Source: Glutinoglossum americanum (Eukaryota > Ascomycota > Geoglossomycetes > Geoglossales > Geoglossaceae). Taken from it: DNA of 64,000 nt. Positions 48,519-60,058 of the stretch are shown piece by piece. The position numbers and the translations under genes were made by a program. How positions within the stretch are numbered: the first letter of the stretch is position 1; each line of letters starts with the position of its first letter. The DNA is taken from positions 31,619 to 95,618 of the forward strand of contig JAGHQL010000097.1 of assembly GCA_020080175.1 (NCBI GenBank), given 5' to 3'. The notes below the pieces were generated by a model. It saw only the letters and a program-made list of their open reading frames with translations. It did not search any database and was not told the origin of the DNA.

Positions 48519-50441
48519 TCACAAGTAGGGATCAGGACAGATTTCTGCTCTCACTTTAAGCATCTTCCTCCTCGCCCCCAGCGCATTCACCCCTCTCTTC
48601 TCCAACGCCTCATCATCAAGCTCAATCAACTGTGTCCAGTTGAGGTCCTTGAGGTTTTCGGTATATTTATGTAGCCTCAGGCTCCTCAGCCATTGTGGGA
48701 TATCCTGTAATAAGCTCGGGTCTGTGGGGTCTTCTGGGGGCTTCGAACTACCTCTCCTGCCACGCGGCGATCTTCCTCGCCCGCCCATAACATCAGAGTG
48801 GTCCGAAAGATACCCTTCCGGGCCCCCAGCATGACCAATAGCGTATTGACCGATGTTAAGACCTGGAGCGCCATTGAGGAGAGGGGATTGTCCGTCATAC
48901 GCAGAGAGGAAACCATTGTTCTGTGGAGATGTGAAACCCATTCCACCCCAGCTCGCACCCTGAAGAGCGAGCGCTGGTGAGCTTGGGCGAGATCTACGAG
49001 TAGCAAGGGTTGCGCTCTGCTGCACTTGGAAAGGTGCAGCCTGTTGTTGTCCGACGACTTGGCCATGCTCATTTACCATCACTATGTTAGCGCCTGGGAT
49101 AGCGTTTGCCATGAATCCGGGGGAAACCGGGTTTTGCGCATTGACATTCCCTTGTCCGTCATTGGGGGTTCGAGAGCGGCGATATTTTTTCACGTCGTCA
49201 AGCGCAATACGATTGTTGACGGTTGAAAGAGCGGCAAGCTTCATAGCTGTCGCATTTGCAACCATGTCGGCCTGGGAAGTCGAAGTTTGGTTAAAGGACG
49301 TTACCATTGGCGTATTAGACATCGAAGCCCAACTACCATTTCCAGCGTTATATGGGGATAGCACTGGCAAGTCGAGGTTGGATTGGTCAGGAAGGTTGAC
49401 CGTAGTGGTCTGCAAATTACCTTGAACCTGCTGGCTGCGCGGAGATCGCAAGCTAGTCGATGGTGGGGGCTGAGCAAACTGTCCCATTGGTTGCTGATCG
49501 GAAGAAGACTTCGGACGTTGGATAGGCTGCTGTTGGTCATTGCTGCGAGGGCCCCATGGGGAGGGCGGCTGTGGAAGGTTATCTTTTCCGGTGTCACTCG
49601 GGGCTGAGATAGTCGGCGCAACTAGTGACGAAGGGCGATTGTCGAAAACCGAGCTATTGCGGTTTGATCCAGGGGCGTTTCCTGTCTGCTGCGTAAATTT
49701 CGCCTTTTGTGTAGCAATACCCGCGGCAGCATCTGGGAACATGGCGTAGACAGTCGGTTGGTCAAGACCTGAGTTACGCTTGTTCGACGGCGACGGGGGG
49801 GGGCGACCATAGGAATTTCGTGAGCCCTCGACACTGAGCTGCTTCATCGCATCGCTCAAGCGATTAGACATCGGATCTATACAAAGTTAGCCTTAGACAT
49901 TAATGTGAAGACTAAATATCGTACCCTTCTCGAAATTTGCAGGTGATAAGACGCCAGACATGGGATGGCTTTTAGCCATTTGCTGCAATACCATGATGAA
50001 AAAACGGATCTGCACTTGAGTGGTTTGCTGTAGGAGGGCGTAAAGAGCAGCAGTACGCTCTGCTTCACTAAGAACTCTGAACCACTGCTCAATGGCACTG
50101 AGCTCGTCCTTGAAATCCTGATCCAGAGTAGCAGCAGCCATCTCTTCCAGCGTTGTCTCGTACTGATCAATATCCACGAGCCACTGCTGGGCGGCTCTAT
50201 CGTTTGCATCGGACTCAGTATTATTCTGGTTCTGGGACTGCTGAGACTGATTGAAATAAACCTCAGAGGAGGGTCGAATCCGGCCTGATAGAGGAGATGA
50301 GGAGAACGCCGACATGTCTGCCGAAGCCCGGAGGTGATGTCCAGTACCGATGGTACGTGAAGAAGGAGGGCGAAGTGAAGAAGCGCCGGAGTTTGCCTCC
50401 GGTGTGCTGTTTCGATTGCCGATTATCTGACTAGCAGACAT
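48519..50441 (-). CDS. vts1: Vts1-type SAM-domain RNA-binding protein
   Basis: Two exons, 50441-49925 and 49876-48519, give 624 residues. The protein belongs to the Smaug/Vts1 group, which binds stem-loop elements in mRNA and triggers deadenylation through Ccr4-Not. The SAM domain is at the C-terminus, about residues 560-620, with [34 protein letters not shown] and [16 protein letters not shown], the last carrying the basic patch used for RNA contact. The conserved N-terminal region has [19 protein letters not shown] and [20 protein letters not shown]. The middle is Gln/Ser/Pro-rich and disordered. The 48-base intron (49924-49877) joins ANFEK to [14 protein letters not shown]. The gene is divergent from the TFIIIC gene. 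Confidence 0.93.
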
Positions 50442-51741
50442 ATTGAAATATTATAATAGCTCAAGCTGATTATGAGGTATAGGTCTGAGAGACGAGTTCG
50501 GATCTTGTTAGGCTTCTCAAGTTGCTCTGCAGAAAAACATTTACAGAGAGCCGAGGCGCAGGGTGACGTAGTGTTCTAGGGCCGTAGCATGTACCTTTCC
50601 AGATATTGGAGGAAGAGACCTGATAAAAGGCCCGAACTGTAGGAAAGACGGAAAGACTATGTTTCCAAAAATAGATTATCAGTTTGGTAGGCAGGAATTC
50701 GTAGAGGTATTGCGATTATCCGGAAGATCGAGTGGATAGCTCCTGCAGAACCTGCTGACCTCAAAGGAGATTCGCTAACGCAGTGTTCCTTGGAGTCAAT
50801 GTGACCGAGGGTAGATGGAGGTACGTTCTAGGACTACTCCGTTGAGTGAAGAGTGATACGGATTTGGACTCAAGCCAGACCGACAGCTTGACCCTTATAG
50901 GCTCTATTGAGTACCGAGCTTGATAGATGGTGGAGTAGTCGTTAAGGAGAATAGGGGACCTCAGAAAAAGTTGTAGTAGGCTTGAATATTCGGAACCCGC
51001 TTGGTGATTCGTATGCAAGAATGAACCATCCACAGCCGACCAACTAAGATTTTTGCTCCGACGGCCTCAACGTCAAGAGAACAACTGCGGGATAGTAGAA
51101 TCTGTTCGACAGATAGCAGGGAGAGGGGAGTGGCAAACGGTTGGAGGTTAGAAGTGTGGTGAGATGATCGAGCTGACAGCTGAGTGGAGAGCGAATTTTA
51201 CAGGGGGTGAGGGATGCGTTTGGGCGGCACCAAGCGGCAACTCCGCCACTAGGATACTGTGAAGGCATTTCGGCATTATTTCAGCCCGCGTGCCTCCCAG
51301 AGCATTAGAGTCGGTAAATAATTTTTATTCATTGCTATTGGTAGCGACAGAGACTCGCTGTGCCCTGGGATACATTAGCACGCTATCCTCAGTACATCCC
51401 TGTAGTATCTTCTATCACTCAAAAGGTTTTAGACCTGCTGCTATCGAATGCTCAAATCAATGATAAGGTATGATACATGATGCAAGGCAACTTCAAACTG
51501 TCATCAGACAGGAAGGAAAGGAAAGTCCCTGCTTTGGTTCTTTTAGCGAAGTGGAGGGATGAACTTCTACCCAGAGCCTCAATATGTGTCAGTTCGGCCC
51601 AACACCCTAACGCGCGAGAATAATGTGTTTGACATTTTGTAACGGAAAGACAAATTTACGTAAAAAGCTACCTCTACGGTGGCACCTCAGACAAAACGTG
51701 ATAGGCATTAAGCTATCCATCCAAGGACAGCGGTAAAGCCC
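50442..51741. other. Shared divergent promoter region, VTS1 and TFIIIC gene
   Basis: A 1.3-kb gap between divergent start codons at 50441 and 51742. It contains only short chance frames. It likely holds a long VTS1 leader. No specific site is recognised. Confidence 0.5.
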
Positions 51742-54700
51742 ATGGATCATGATACAGAATTCAACGGGGATTCCTTTCAGTGGATACAGCATGATTTCGA
51801 TAGAGCTCCTATTGTGCACGAAGGCTTCATTCCACAAGACGACGATAATGGCGAGTATGAGGCTGAAGAGAATGGGTTGTCGGTAGCAAGCTACAGCAGC
51901 AGTTATGCTGATGAGCCAATGGACGACAACTCCGGAACCGATGAAGATGACTATTTACACCACAATATTCCGGGCCCAGATAACTCGACATCAGAAGACT
52001 ATCACAGCAGTTCTAGTGACGACTCAACGTGCGTAATCTCCGTTTTCACCGCTTCAAAAACACTAACATCTCTAGAGGAGTGCTGGTGAGGTATCAGATG
52101 CGGCGGATTCAGAATCAGAATTCTACACTCTCCAGGAAGATGTGGCAAACTTCCAACAAAGGATTCGGGGCGAGGTGGCAGAGCAAGATGGGCAACGCCG
52201 TGGTCGGAGGGCTGGCCCTCATCGGAGAGGAAAAGGTGGCCGTCGAGGTGGTGGCAAGTCTGCGGAGTCAAGACCAGAGATTAAGATTCTACAAACTGAA
52301 GCAAATGAGGCCTTCGTCGATCGAGATTACGATAAGGCCATAGGTTTGCTGGAGAGACTGATCAAGACTAACGGGGAAATCTATGGTGCTTATACTACGC
52401 TTGGAGAGATCCACCGCGAGAGGGGCAATCCCCAGAAGAGTCTGACTGCTTTCATTAGCGCCGCGCACTTGAAGCCAAATGATGCTGCCTTATGGCTAAA
52501 ATGCGCCAGCCTAGCCCTGGAGCTAAGTGAAACAGACAGAGCTAAATACCTTAGCTCAGCCGTATATATGTTCACAAATGCCATTTCAGCGAACCCAGGA
52601 GACTTCAAGTCAATGTTTCAAAGGGCCTCACTTTACCGCGAGCTAGGGCACCATGGCAAGGCTGCAACAGCGTATGAGCAGATGCTAAAGAAGCTTCCGC
52701 ATGACACTACCGTCTTACGGCATCTGGCGAGGGTGTACATCGATTTAAAGCAGATTAGAAAAGCCAAACAGCTGTATATGGAGAGTGTTGCCTACTACTC
52801 ATCAGGGGGGGGTATGCTTGAAGAAGACGGTTTCAGTTGGTCAGATGTGAACATCTACATAGAACTATTCGGTCACTCTAGGGAGTACGACGACGGTATC
52901 AAAGAGCTAAAGTTTGTGGCAAGGTGGATGCTTGGCCGAGCCGAAGAAGCGTACTGGGATGGTGTTCGAAATGACGATCGCGAGTGGGACTCAGATGATT
53001 TCCCAAGGAGAATAAGGGTAGGCGGCTTCACCCCGGGTAGTTTTCCTCGAATCTCGTATGGAGACGGTCTCCCTTTGGAGCTACGCATTAAGTTAGGCCT
53101 TTATCGCCTGAAAATGGACAGGATCCAGGTGGAGGAAGCACTCGTAAGAGTCTACCACCCTTTCGCACGCCTGCTCTATCGCTAATTATACCTCAGCGCC
53201 ACTTTGCCTGGCTTAAACCGGACGATGACGGACCTGATGCAAAAGTATACGATTACCCTGATCTTTTTCGAGAAGCGGCTGAGGCACTCAACGAAGCTGG
53301 ATTTTACAAGGACGCTTTGAGATTCTATGAACCCCTTATCAACATGGACGAATATCCCGATCTCGAATTTTACTTCCAGCTCGCGGACTGCTATCGCTCC
53401 GCAGGCCTTAGCAAGGAAGCTGAGGAGTGCTACCAAACTATTGTGGCTAACGATGAGGAGAACATCGACGCGCGTGTTAGCTTAGCAAAATTATATGAGG
53501 ATCAGAATATGCCTGAGCAGGCGTATGCCTACGTAAACGAGATTATATTGCTCCGGCGACAAGACAAAGGAACACCGATCAAGAGGACAGACCCTCATGG
53601 GGGGGCAGATTGGCCCGCACCAGCAAAACGTGCGTCAAGAATAAAGAGGGCAGGTCCTCCTCTCGTGACCCGCGAACAGCGGAGAGAGAACGAGCGTATA
53701 AGAGACGAAAATGTTCGAGCACTGTACAAAAAATTTCAGTACTTACATACCAGAGCGCGAGCAGGTGAAGATCAAGTCCTCGCTGAGTGGATGGAATGCT
53801 CCAGTGACTTGATTGATGATTTTAGAAACTCTAGAGTGTTCTACCCGTATGACAAACACATCAAGTTCCTAGGCTATTCGTCTGCAGCAAGAAAGAGAGC
53901 TCTAGAAGGTTACAGGAAAAGGGAAAATATCTTAAATGCTATGGAGATGATGGCAGAACGGTTGCAAGGGTCTATGGGTAGGCATTTAAGCATTGGCACT
54001 ACTAGAAGTTGCAACTGATCATGAGCAGAGGCGAATGGTAAGCAGGTTGAGAATCTTCCGGTACCAAAGGACTACCGGGGCATCAGTTTCGACGTTTGGC
54101 TAGATATATTTTTGGAGTATGCACTCTGTCTTGCCAAAGCGAGCGACATAGATGAGACCTATGAGATTATCCAAGCGGCTATTGATGCTATCGTCTTTTA
54201 CCACTCTCGGGACTCTATGTTTCAAATACATGTGTGTTGGTTTAGTAGGTCTTCCCAGCTAAACTAGCGAAGAGTTTACTAATTGACTAACTAGCTTGCG
54301 CTCTTCTCTTCAATGACGACGATACTATATGCAAGATCACACGTTGGTTCATGTCTACCTACCAGTTGACCACGGACAGCTACCGGCTCTACGCAGCACT
54401 CCACCGCCTTTGTCGGGGGTCTGGGTCATGGTATAATGCTGCACCATCACAGAAGTACCTCCTTCGCCAGATCCGAGCCATGGATCAGGGGCTCATAACG
54501 AAGCAAGTGCGACACATTGCCAGCGAAAAGGTGACGGGTGCTACCACAGGTGGCCAGGGGATGTCTACCGGTGGTTCTAGCTTGAACGTTGCACTATTGG
54601 TGTTGTACGGTCATATTTTATACGCAGGAGGAGGCTACGGATATGCTCTGAGTAAGTTTCCACATATTAAATACCGCATCACCCCTCTAATCGCATTACC

Positions 54701-55187
54701 AGTTTATCTCTTCCGTGCACACAAGCTAGACCCGCAGAATCCCATGATTAGCCTCTCTATTGGCCTCAGTTATATCCATCTGTCTCTCAAACGCCAGACG
54801 GAAAACCGCCATTTCCAGATCATGCAGGGATTTAGCTTCCTCTTTCGCTATTACGACATCCGTAAGGGATCCCAACACCCGAAGGAGCGCCAGGAAGCGG
54901 AATACAACGTGGGGAGGGCATACCATATGTTGGGTTAGTAGATCGCGCCCTGCGAATGCTCAGCTGTTCTCAGATGGCCACTAACTAATATATATCTCAC
55001 AGGTCTTGCTCATCTCGGAGTGCCCTACTATGAGAAAGTACTTAAGCTTGCGGAGGATATCCCAAAAGATGCCCATACTAAGGAGACTTTCACTACCGAC
55101 GCGGCATACAACTTACAGCTCATATACGCGATGGCTGGGAATCTCGAGTTAGCACAACGGATTACTGAAAAGTATCTTACCCTTTGA
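51742..55187 (+). CDS. sfc4: TFIIIC TPR subunit (Tfc4/Sfc4, tau131 type)
   Basis: Seven exons (51742-52032, 52076-53143, 53197-53977, 54029-54244, 54295-54651, 54703-54933, 55003-55187) give about 1042 residues. TFIIIC binds the internal promoter of tRNA genes and recruits TFIIIB for RNA polymerase III; this subunit is the TPR assembly platform. An acidic N-terminus (residues 1-130) is followed by a basic RRGRRAGPHRRGKGGRRG tract, then TPR arrays such as GAYTTLGEIHRERGNPQKSL and KSMFQRASLYRELGHHGKAA. Later blocks include KDYRGISFDVWLDIFLEYA, IHVCWFTCALLFNDDDTIC and NVGRAYHMLGLAHLGVPYYE, each restored by splicing. The first intron could instead run 52029-52077; both joints keep the frame. A nuclear role is secure from family identity. 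Confidence 0.94.
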
Positions 55188-56166
55188 GCCGGAGAGGTTG
55201 AGGTTCAACTATTAGGAAAGGCACGAAAATGGAGCCGGTGTTCTGGACAATGTATCAATCTCTCAGTTTATTGGCAACGGCGGGGACAAAAACACTTAAC
55301 GTGCATAGAACAACCGAAGGGAGCTCGGATTTCCTCCCCTTCATATTTACAGGTACTAAGCATTGTTCTCACATACGATGTAGAACAAGCAATTAGCATA
55401 AGTGAATGCCGACGCTCATAGAGCCAAGACGCCCACGCTATTCGCCTAGTCCGCCGTAAAGCTATCGCTTCCAGCCATCATATTTTGCCGCGTTTCGGGC
55501 TTGCCCTAGCAGCAGTCCAACCAAGCGTCTCCTGCACACTGAGAGCAAAACCTAGTCGAATTTCATTATCTACATGCAAGAGGAGCAAATTGCGAGAAAC
55601 CAAAAGAGGTTGTGTCACATAAAAGTGCGCGTGAAGTATTGTCCCTTTTCCTCAGCCTATGTTGAAGTGATACCGGCTTGACTGTATGCGCATGCTTCCA
55701 CTCCTTTACGCTGTAAATGTTTGTAGGGCGCGTCGCTTTGGGTTTACAATGGAATAACGAGAGCAGAGTGAAAGATTAGATATATCCCTGTTAATAGCAG
55801 CCTGGAGTGTAGGGGAGCCACAAAAGTAGGGGCATCTCGAATAATAACGCTGTTACAACAATAACAAGCTTGAAGAGATGAGTAATGAAGAGAACAAGAC
55901 CAATCGCCTTGTTCTTGGGATTGTGTAATTACTGCGTGGGCAATTTAGAGGTAGTTCTGCGCAATAGGAGTGAGTGAAATAATCAGGCAGTCATTTTGGG
56001 GGGGCTAAGGGGCTACCACCGTTAACACCTGTTTACTCGCACAACCCAGCCACCTAGATTCCAAGTTCTTCCTGTCTCATCACGTACCTTCTTCCTCCGA
56101 CCTTACTCCCTCAACCATCCAACTTCGTCCAAACTAGCACCCACTACCTAACCTTCATCTCTCAAT
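55188..56166. other. Intergenic before the PHD-finger gene
   Basis: About 1 kb with no gene. The last 150 bp are C/T-rich (for example 56038-56166), typical of a fungal 5' leader. Confidence 0.5.
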
Positions 56167-57977
56167 ATGGACTCCCCAGCTCCCTTTCCAAGCAACCAGC
56201 TCACCGCGCTTGAGCAGTATGAACAGTGGCGTAGACCAGAGGAATACGATGCCCTAGCGTTAACACAACCGTATCCTAAGATAGGGATATATAGCGATTC
56301 GGTGGAACTCGAGACCCCTGATGACTGGCTGTCACAAAAGATATTCGAAGACCTAATAGAGGAATCATATCAAGAGAAACTAGCCGCAACAGAGCCGCAG
56401 CCCAATCCTGCGAAAGCGGTGGCACTCAACAAGTCGGCAGCACTTCAAGCGCCTCAGGGCTCAGCCCAGAGTAAGGTGCGACAAGATAACCCGTCGGCAA
56501 CTAAACCACATCCTAGCCCAGTAAAAACGGTTGATGACCTGACACCCGAGTTACCCCAGGATCTGGCGCCGGCTGAGAACCAAAACGGCCCTACAACCCC
56601 CCAGAGACCTCGAGTTCCAGTGTTGTACGAGGGTTGCGGCGACCTAATACCTCAAAACCTGGGTCATAATAACACCGCAACTCCCCGAAGACCTCAAGAC
56701 CCAGCATTGTATGAGGGCTATGATGACCTGACACCTCAAAAACTGGGTCACGGTGACACTGCGACTCTTCAGAGGCCTCAACAACCGGTTTGGGAGGAGA
56801 GGCGCTGCAGCGTAGATCCTCTAACACCCGAGGATTCGGTACCAGACGAGAACAGCGATGGCCTTGAGGCATCTGAGAGCTCCCTGGACTCGGAGTCGGA
56901 CGGGAACTATGGCGACCCGGCGACACCTCAGAGCTCCCAAGACCCAGTGCTAGGCGATACAAACGGTGATATAGCGACGATAGCCAGGAAAGAGTACATC
57001 AAAGAAGAGCATTGCGGAATATGCTTCAAGGCCGAATGTGATTCCACAGACGCATATAATATCGAGTGGGTCTGTTGTGATGACGACGAGTGTGGGAGAT
57101 GGTTTCACATCGCCTGCCTGACCCACCCTCCGAAAAATACATCCAGTGAGTTAATCTCCGCCAATCTGGTGCAACCACGAAAGAAAGCTAACCAGTTTAA
57201 CACGTTGCAGGCCCATGGGTGTGCTATGTTGGCGACTGTGAGGGGCAACCCGACAGGAGGAGGAAGAAAGCCAGAGCCGGAGACAAAGTAAGCAAGAATA
57301 AGAAGAGAAAGAGGGAGGATGACGCAGATGAAAGCGAGTACAGCCCTGAAAAAGAAAAGAGGGCGAAGGGCGCTGAACCCGTAGCCCCACGCCGGCACAA
57401 TAAACCCACGTCGTCTCGACCTTTACCAAAGGTGTCCAGCTCAGCACGGACTCTAGGAAGCGCGGGGCAGGAAAAGAAAGTGCCTGTTAGTGCCATCGTA
57501 GGGAGGAAAAAGAGGGGAAGGCAGCCTGAGGACGAGCCCGACGAGCACGGGTCAAAGAAGTTTAAATCCACACGAGCGGGAGCGAGTAGCCCGAGAGGGG
57601 AGAAACGGAAGAGGGAGGGTTCCGCAGACGAGTTCGAGGAGAGAGGATCCAAGAAACAGAAAGCTCTTTTGAGCGAACGCGCGAGCAGTGCACATAACCT
57701 CTCCAGAAAAAGCCATTCAACGGTAACTAGGAAGAGCGAGCGGACGACCCACCCGATATCGCCGACGATATCTCCAAGGTCAACACTTCCTACACCCCCA
57801 ACGACGGCACCAGCGAAATCACCTCCAATAACAGGACCCCCGATAGAGGCCTCCCGAGCGGAAACGCCTCCAACCATAACACTAGGCCAAGAGCTTGTGA
57901 GATACGCACCCATGATACCGGGATATGTCGATCCAGACATATCTTCGGCAGCGCAACGCAGGAGACACAAAAAATAG
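56167..57977 (+). CDS. PHD-finger protein
   Basis: Two exons, 56167-57145 and 57211-57977, give 581 residues. The splice completes a PHD zinc finger at about residues 283-336: CGIC, then WVCCDDDECGRWFHIAC, then WVCYVGDC, which supplies the Cys4-His-Cys3 ligand set. PHD fingers of this type read histone H3 tails, so a chromatin role is likely. Before the finger is a Pro-rich region with two 28-residue repeats. After it is a long basic, low-complexity tail with KNKKRKRED and RKKRGRQ clusters that look like nuclear localisation signals. No catalytic domain is visible. It is not clearly an ING- or Spp1-type orthologue. The next gene on the same strand starts 319 bp downstream. Confidence 0.82.
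56596..56763 (+). repeat. Two 84-bp tandem repeats in the PHD-finger gene
   Basis: Unit 1 (56596-56679) and unit 2 (56680-56763) each encode 28 residues that start TPQRP or TPRRP, contain LYEG, then DLIPQ or DLTPQ, and end in LGH plus four residues. A third, broken unit starts at 56764 with TLQRP. The DNA similarity suggests recent duplication. Confidence 0.75.
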
Positions 57978-58296
57978 GTATGTTACCCCGCCTACTCTCC
58001 GTAATTGCTCTCATCCTCCCGCTCTCGACAATCCCCATCCTCTATCCTCCATCCCCCATCTTCCGCAACATGGCTTGTACTCACTTTGAGGTTTTGAACT
58101 CGCTTCCCAGACGGTATGTCCCGCGCCCTCGCTTCGTAGTACCAACAGATGACAAAAACCGAACCAATTCACATCCCCATTTCCAAAAGTTATTTCAACG
58201 ATTCATCACAAACAAACAAAACAACCAACATCCTGCAATCGCAAGCCAGTCACCTATAAGGCTACAAAGTACAACAACTGCCATACAACTACAACC
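57978..58296. other. Short intergenic region before the NCBP3-like gene
   Basis: It is C/T- and A/C-rich, as in many fungal leaders. No motif is assigned. Confidence 0.4.
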
Positions 58297-60058
58297 ATGG
58301 CAGTCTCATCTTTCCAGCAGTCACCCTTCACTTCATCTACACTTGAATTTTCCTCCACACCTACAATAAACGGCGATACGGACATGGATATGGACGTAGA
58401 CTTGGGCGCTGATGAAGAGATCTCGGTGCTAGAAGCCGAGGCAATGAGAGTTGTCAGTGGCTTCATCTTCTCCTCAGATATCCTCCGCCCAGATTGCGGT
58501 CAAGCTGGATTTCATGGTCTTGACCTAACCAAGGGTTTCAAAGGAAACACAAGTCCCCCCCCCTTCAGAATCAGCTCCAGCGACCAATGACATGCCCTCA
58601 TCTACCTCAATTGACGACGCTTCCGCTCAATCAACGCCTCACAAAGTTCACATTCGCGGCGTTGACAATCTCTCCACTGCTCATATTCAAGCATTTGCAT
58701 CCGAGCACTTTCCCGTGTCAGAACCCATCCGTATCGAATGGATTGACGACACATCAGCCAATATTGTCTACGACACCCCCGCAACCGCCCTACAAGCTCT
58801 GACCAGCTTCTCATATGTCTCAAACGAAGGCCCTTCATCACTCTCTACACTACAAGAGCGATCGGCGAAGAACCTCTCATCCCATCCAGACTCGCGGTTG
58901 AGCGTGAGGCTGGCAGTATTTGCAGATAGGAAACAGCCAGGAGCAAGGGAGAGGAGTCGATACTACCTGTTCAATCCTGATCAAGACCCTGGTGAGCGGC
59001 GGAGACGCGACTACGGTAGAGGGAGGAGAAGACGCTTCGACGATGATGAAGACGACGGTGGTTATCAGAGGCGCAGATACGATGACAAGGAGCAGCGACG
59101 ACGGACGATCGGGGATGAAGAGTGCACATTTGACTCCAGCCTATACGACGATGACCCAGCCACCATTGCGGCAAGAGATGGTCATTGGCCCCACAGACGT
59201 CGAAATTCATACTCGAGCCGCTCCTCCAACGACGACCGAAGACGAGGTGGAGCAGACAGGCGCATCGTACATTTCAGCGGCAATCCCGCTAAAGAGCTCT
59301 TTCCCGATCGACTGAGCCGTGGAAGCCGGCTTCGTGACCGGAGTGCATCTCCAGCTCGCGACCTAGACGGCGATGAAACTATGGATGATCTCTGTAACAA
59401 CTCTGCGGCTCACAGAATGCACAGACAACGAAGCTACACGCCCCCTCCTCGTAGCTACAGCTCTCGCGATACACTTCGAGGTTCTCGAGCACAGAATGGC
59501 GCGAAGGAGCTATTCCCGGCCAATTCAAATGGAAACCACATCGACACTGGCCACAGCAATACGACCAAAAAGGAACTCTTCCCTGCAAAGCTTAAAGCAA
59601 CCACTAGTCTTCATCGACGCTCAGCCGCTTTCGACGCTGCGGATGAAACAGCCGATCTCTTTGCCGGCCGGATGACTGTACCCTTTCTAGACGGCGCCGG
59701 TGACGACAGACCACGCAACCGCAAACTTGCAGACCGTATTTCCCGCAATCCACTCGCTCCTCCAGCTCGGGGCCGTCGTCTAGAAGAACGCATTTCGCTG
59801 CCCGCTGGAATAGCAACAACAAGCGCAATCGTGTCTGACGAGGAGGAGGACTCGGTGTCGATTAACTCCGGCTTTAGCATCCGGGGGGCAGCAGCGAAAA
59901 CGAACCAACAAGGCTTCTCAATCCGTGGTGCCGCAAGTGCGAAAGAGCTGTTTCCTGAGAAGTTCGGTGGGGGGAACGGGAGTACCAAAGAACTGTTTCC
60001 GGAGAAGCTGGATGGGAGAGGCGGAAGGAGAAGGAGGGCGGAAGATATGTTTCACTGA
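58297..60058 (+). CDS. NCBP3-like (DUF2414) RNA-binding protein with KELFP motifs
   Basis: Two exons are proposed, 58297-58498 and 58569-60058, for about 563 residues. The N-terminus holds an acidic MDMDVDLGADEE patch. An RRM-like fold follows: VHIRGVDNLSTAHIQAF, then RIEWIDDTSANIVYD and ALQALTSF. The WIDDTSANIV stretch corresponds to the WLDD block of human NCBP3, a cap-associated protein of mRNA export and processing. The rest is Arg/Ser-rich and disordered and carries five KELFP motifs (nucleotides 59290, 59504, 59570, 59942 and 59987). The intron is uncertain: acceptor CCTTCAG at 58568 has the best pyrimidine tract, but one at 58553 also keeps the frame. Nuclear RNA metabolism is the likely role; a direct cap-binding activity is not shown. 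Confidence 0.78.

Noticed and set aside
57224-57970. 248-codon minus-strand frame opposite the PHD-finger gene
   Set aside because: It is the antisense shadow of a Lys/Arg/Glu-rich coding exon; the plus frame completes a PHD finger.
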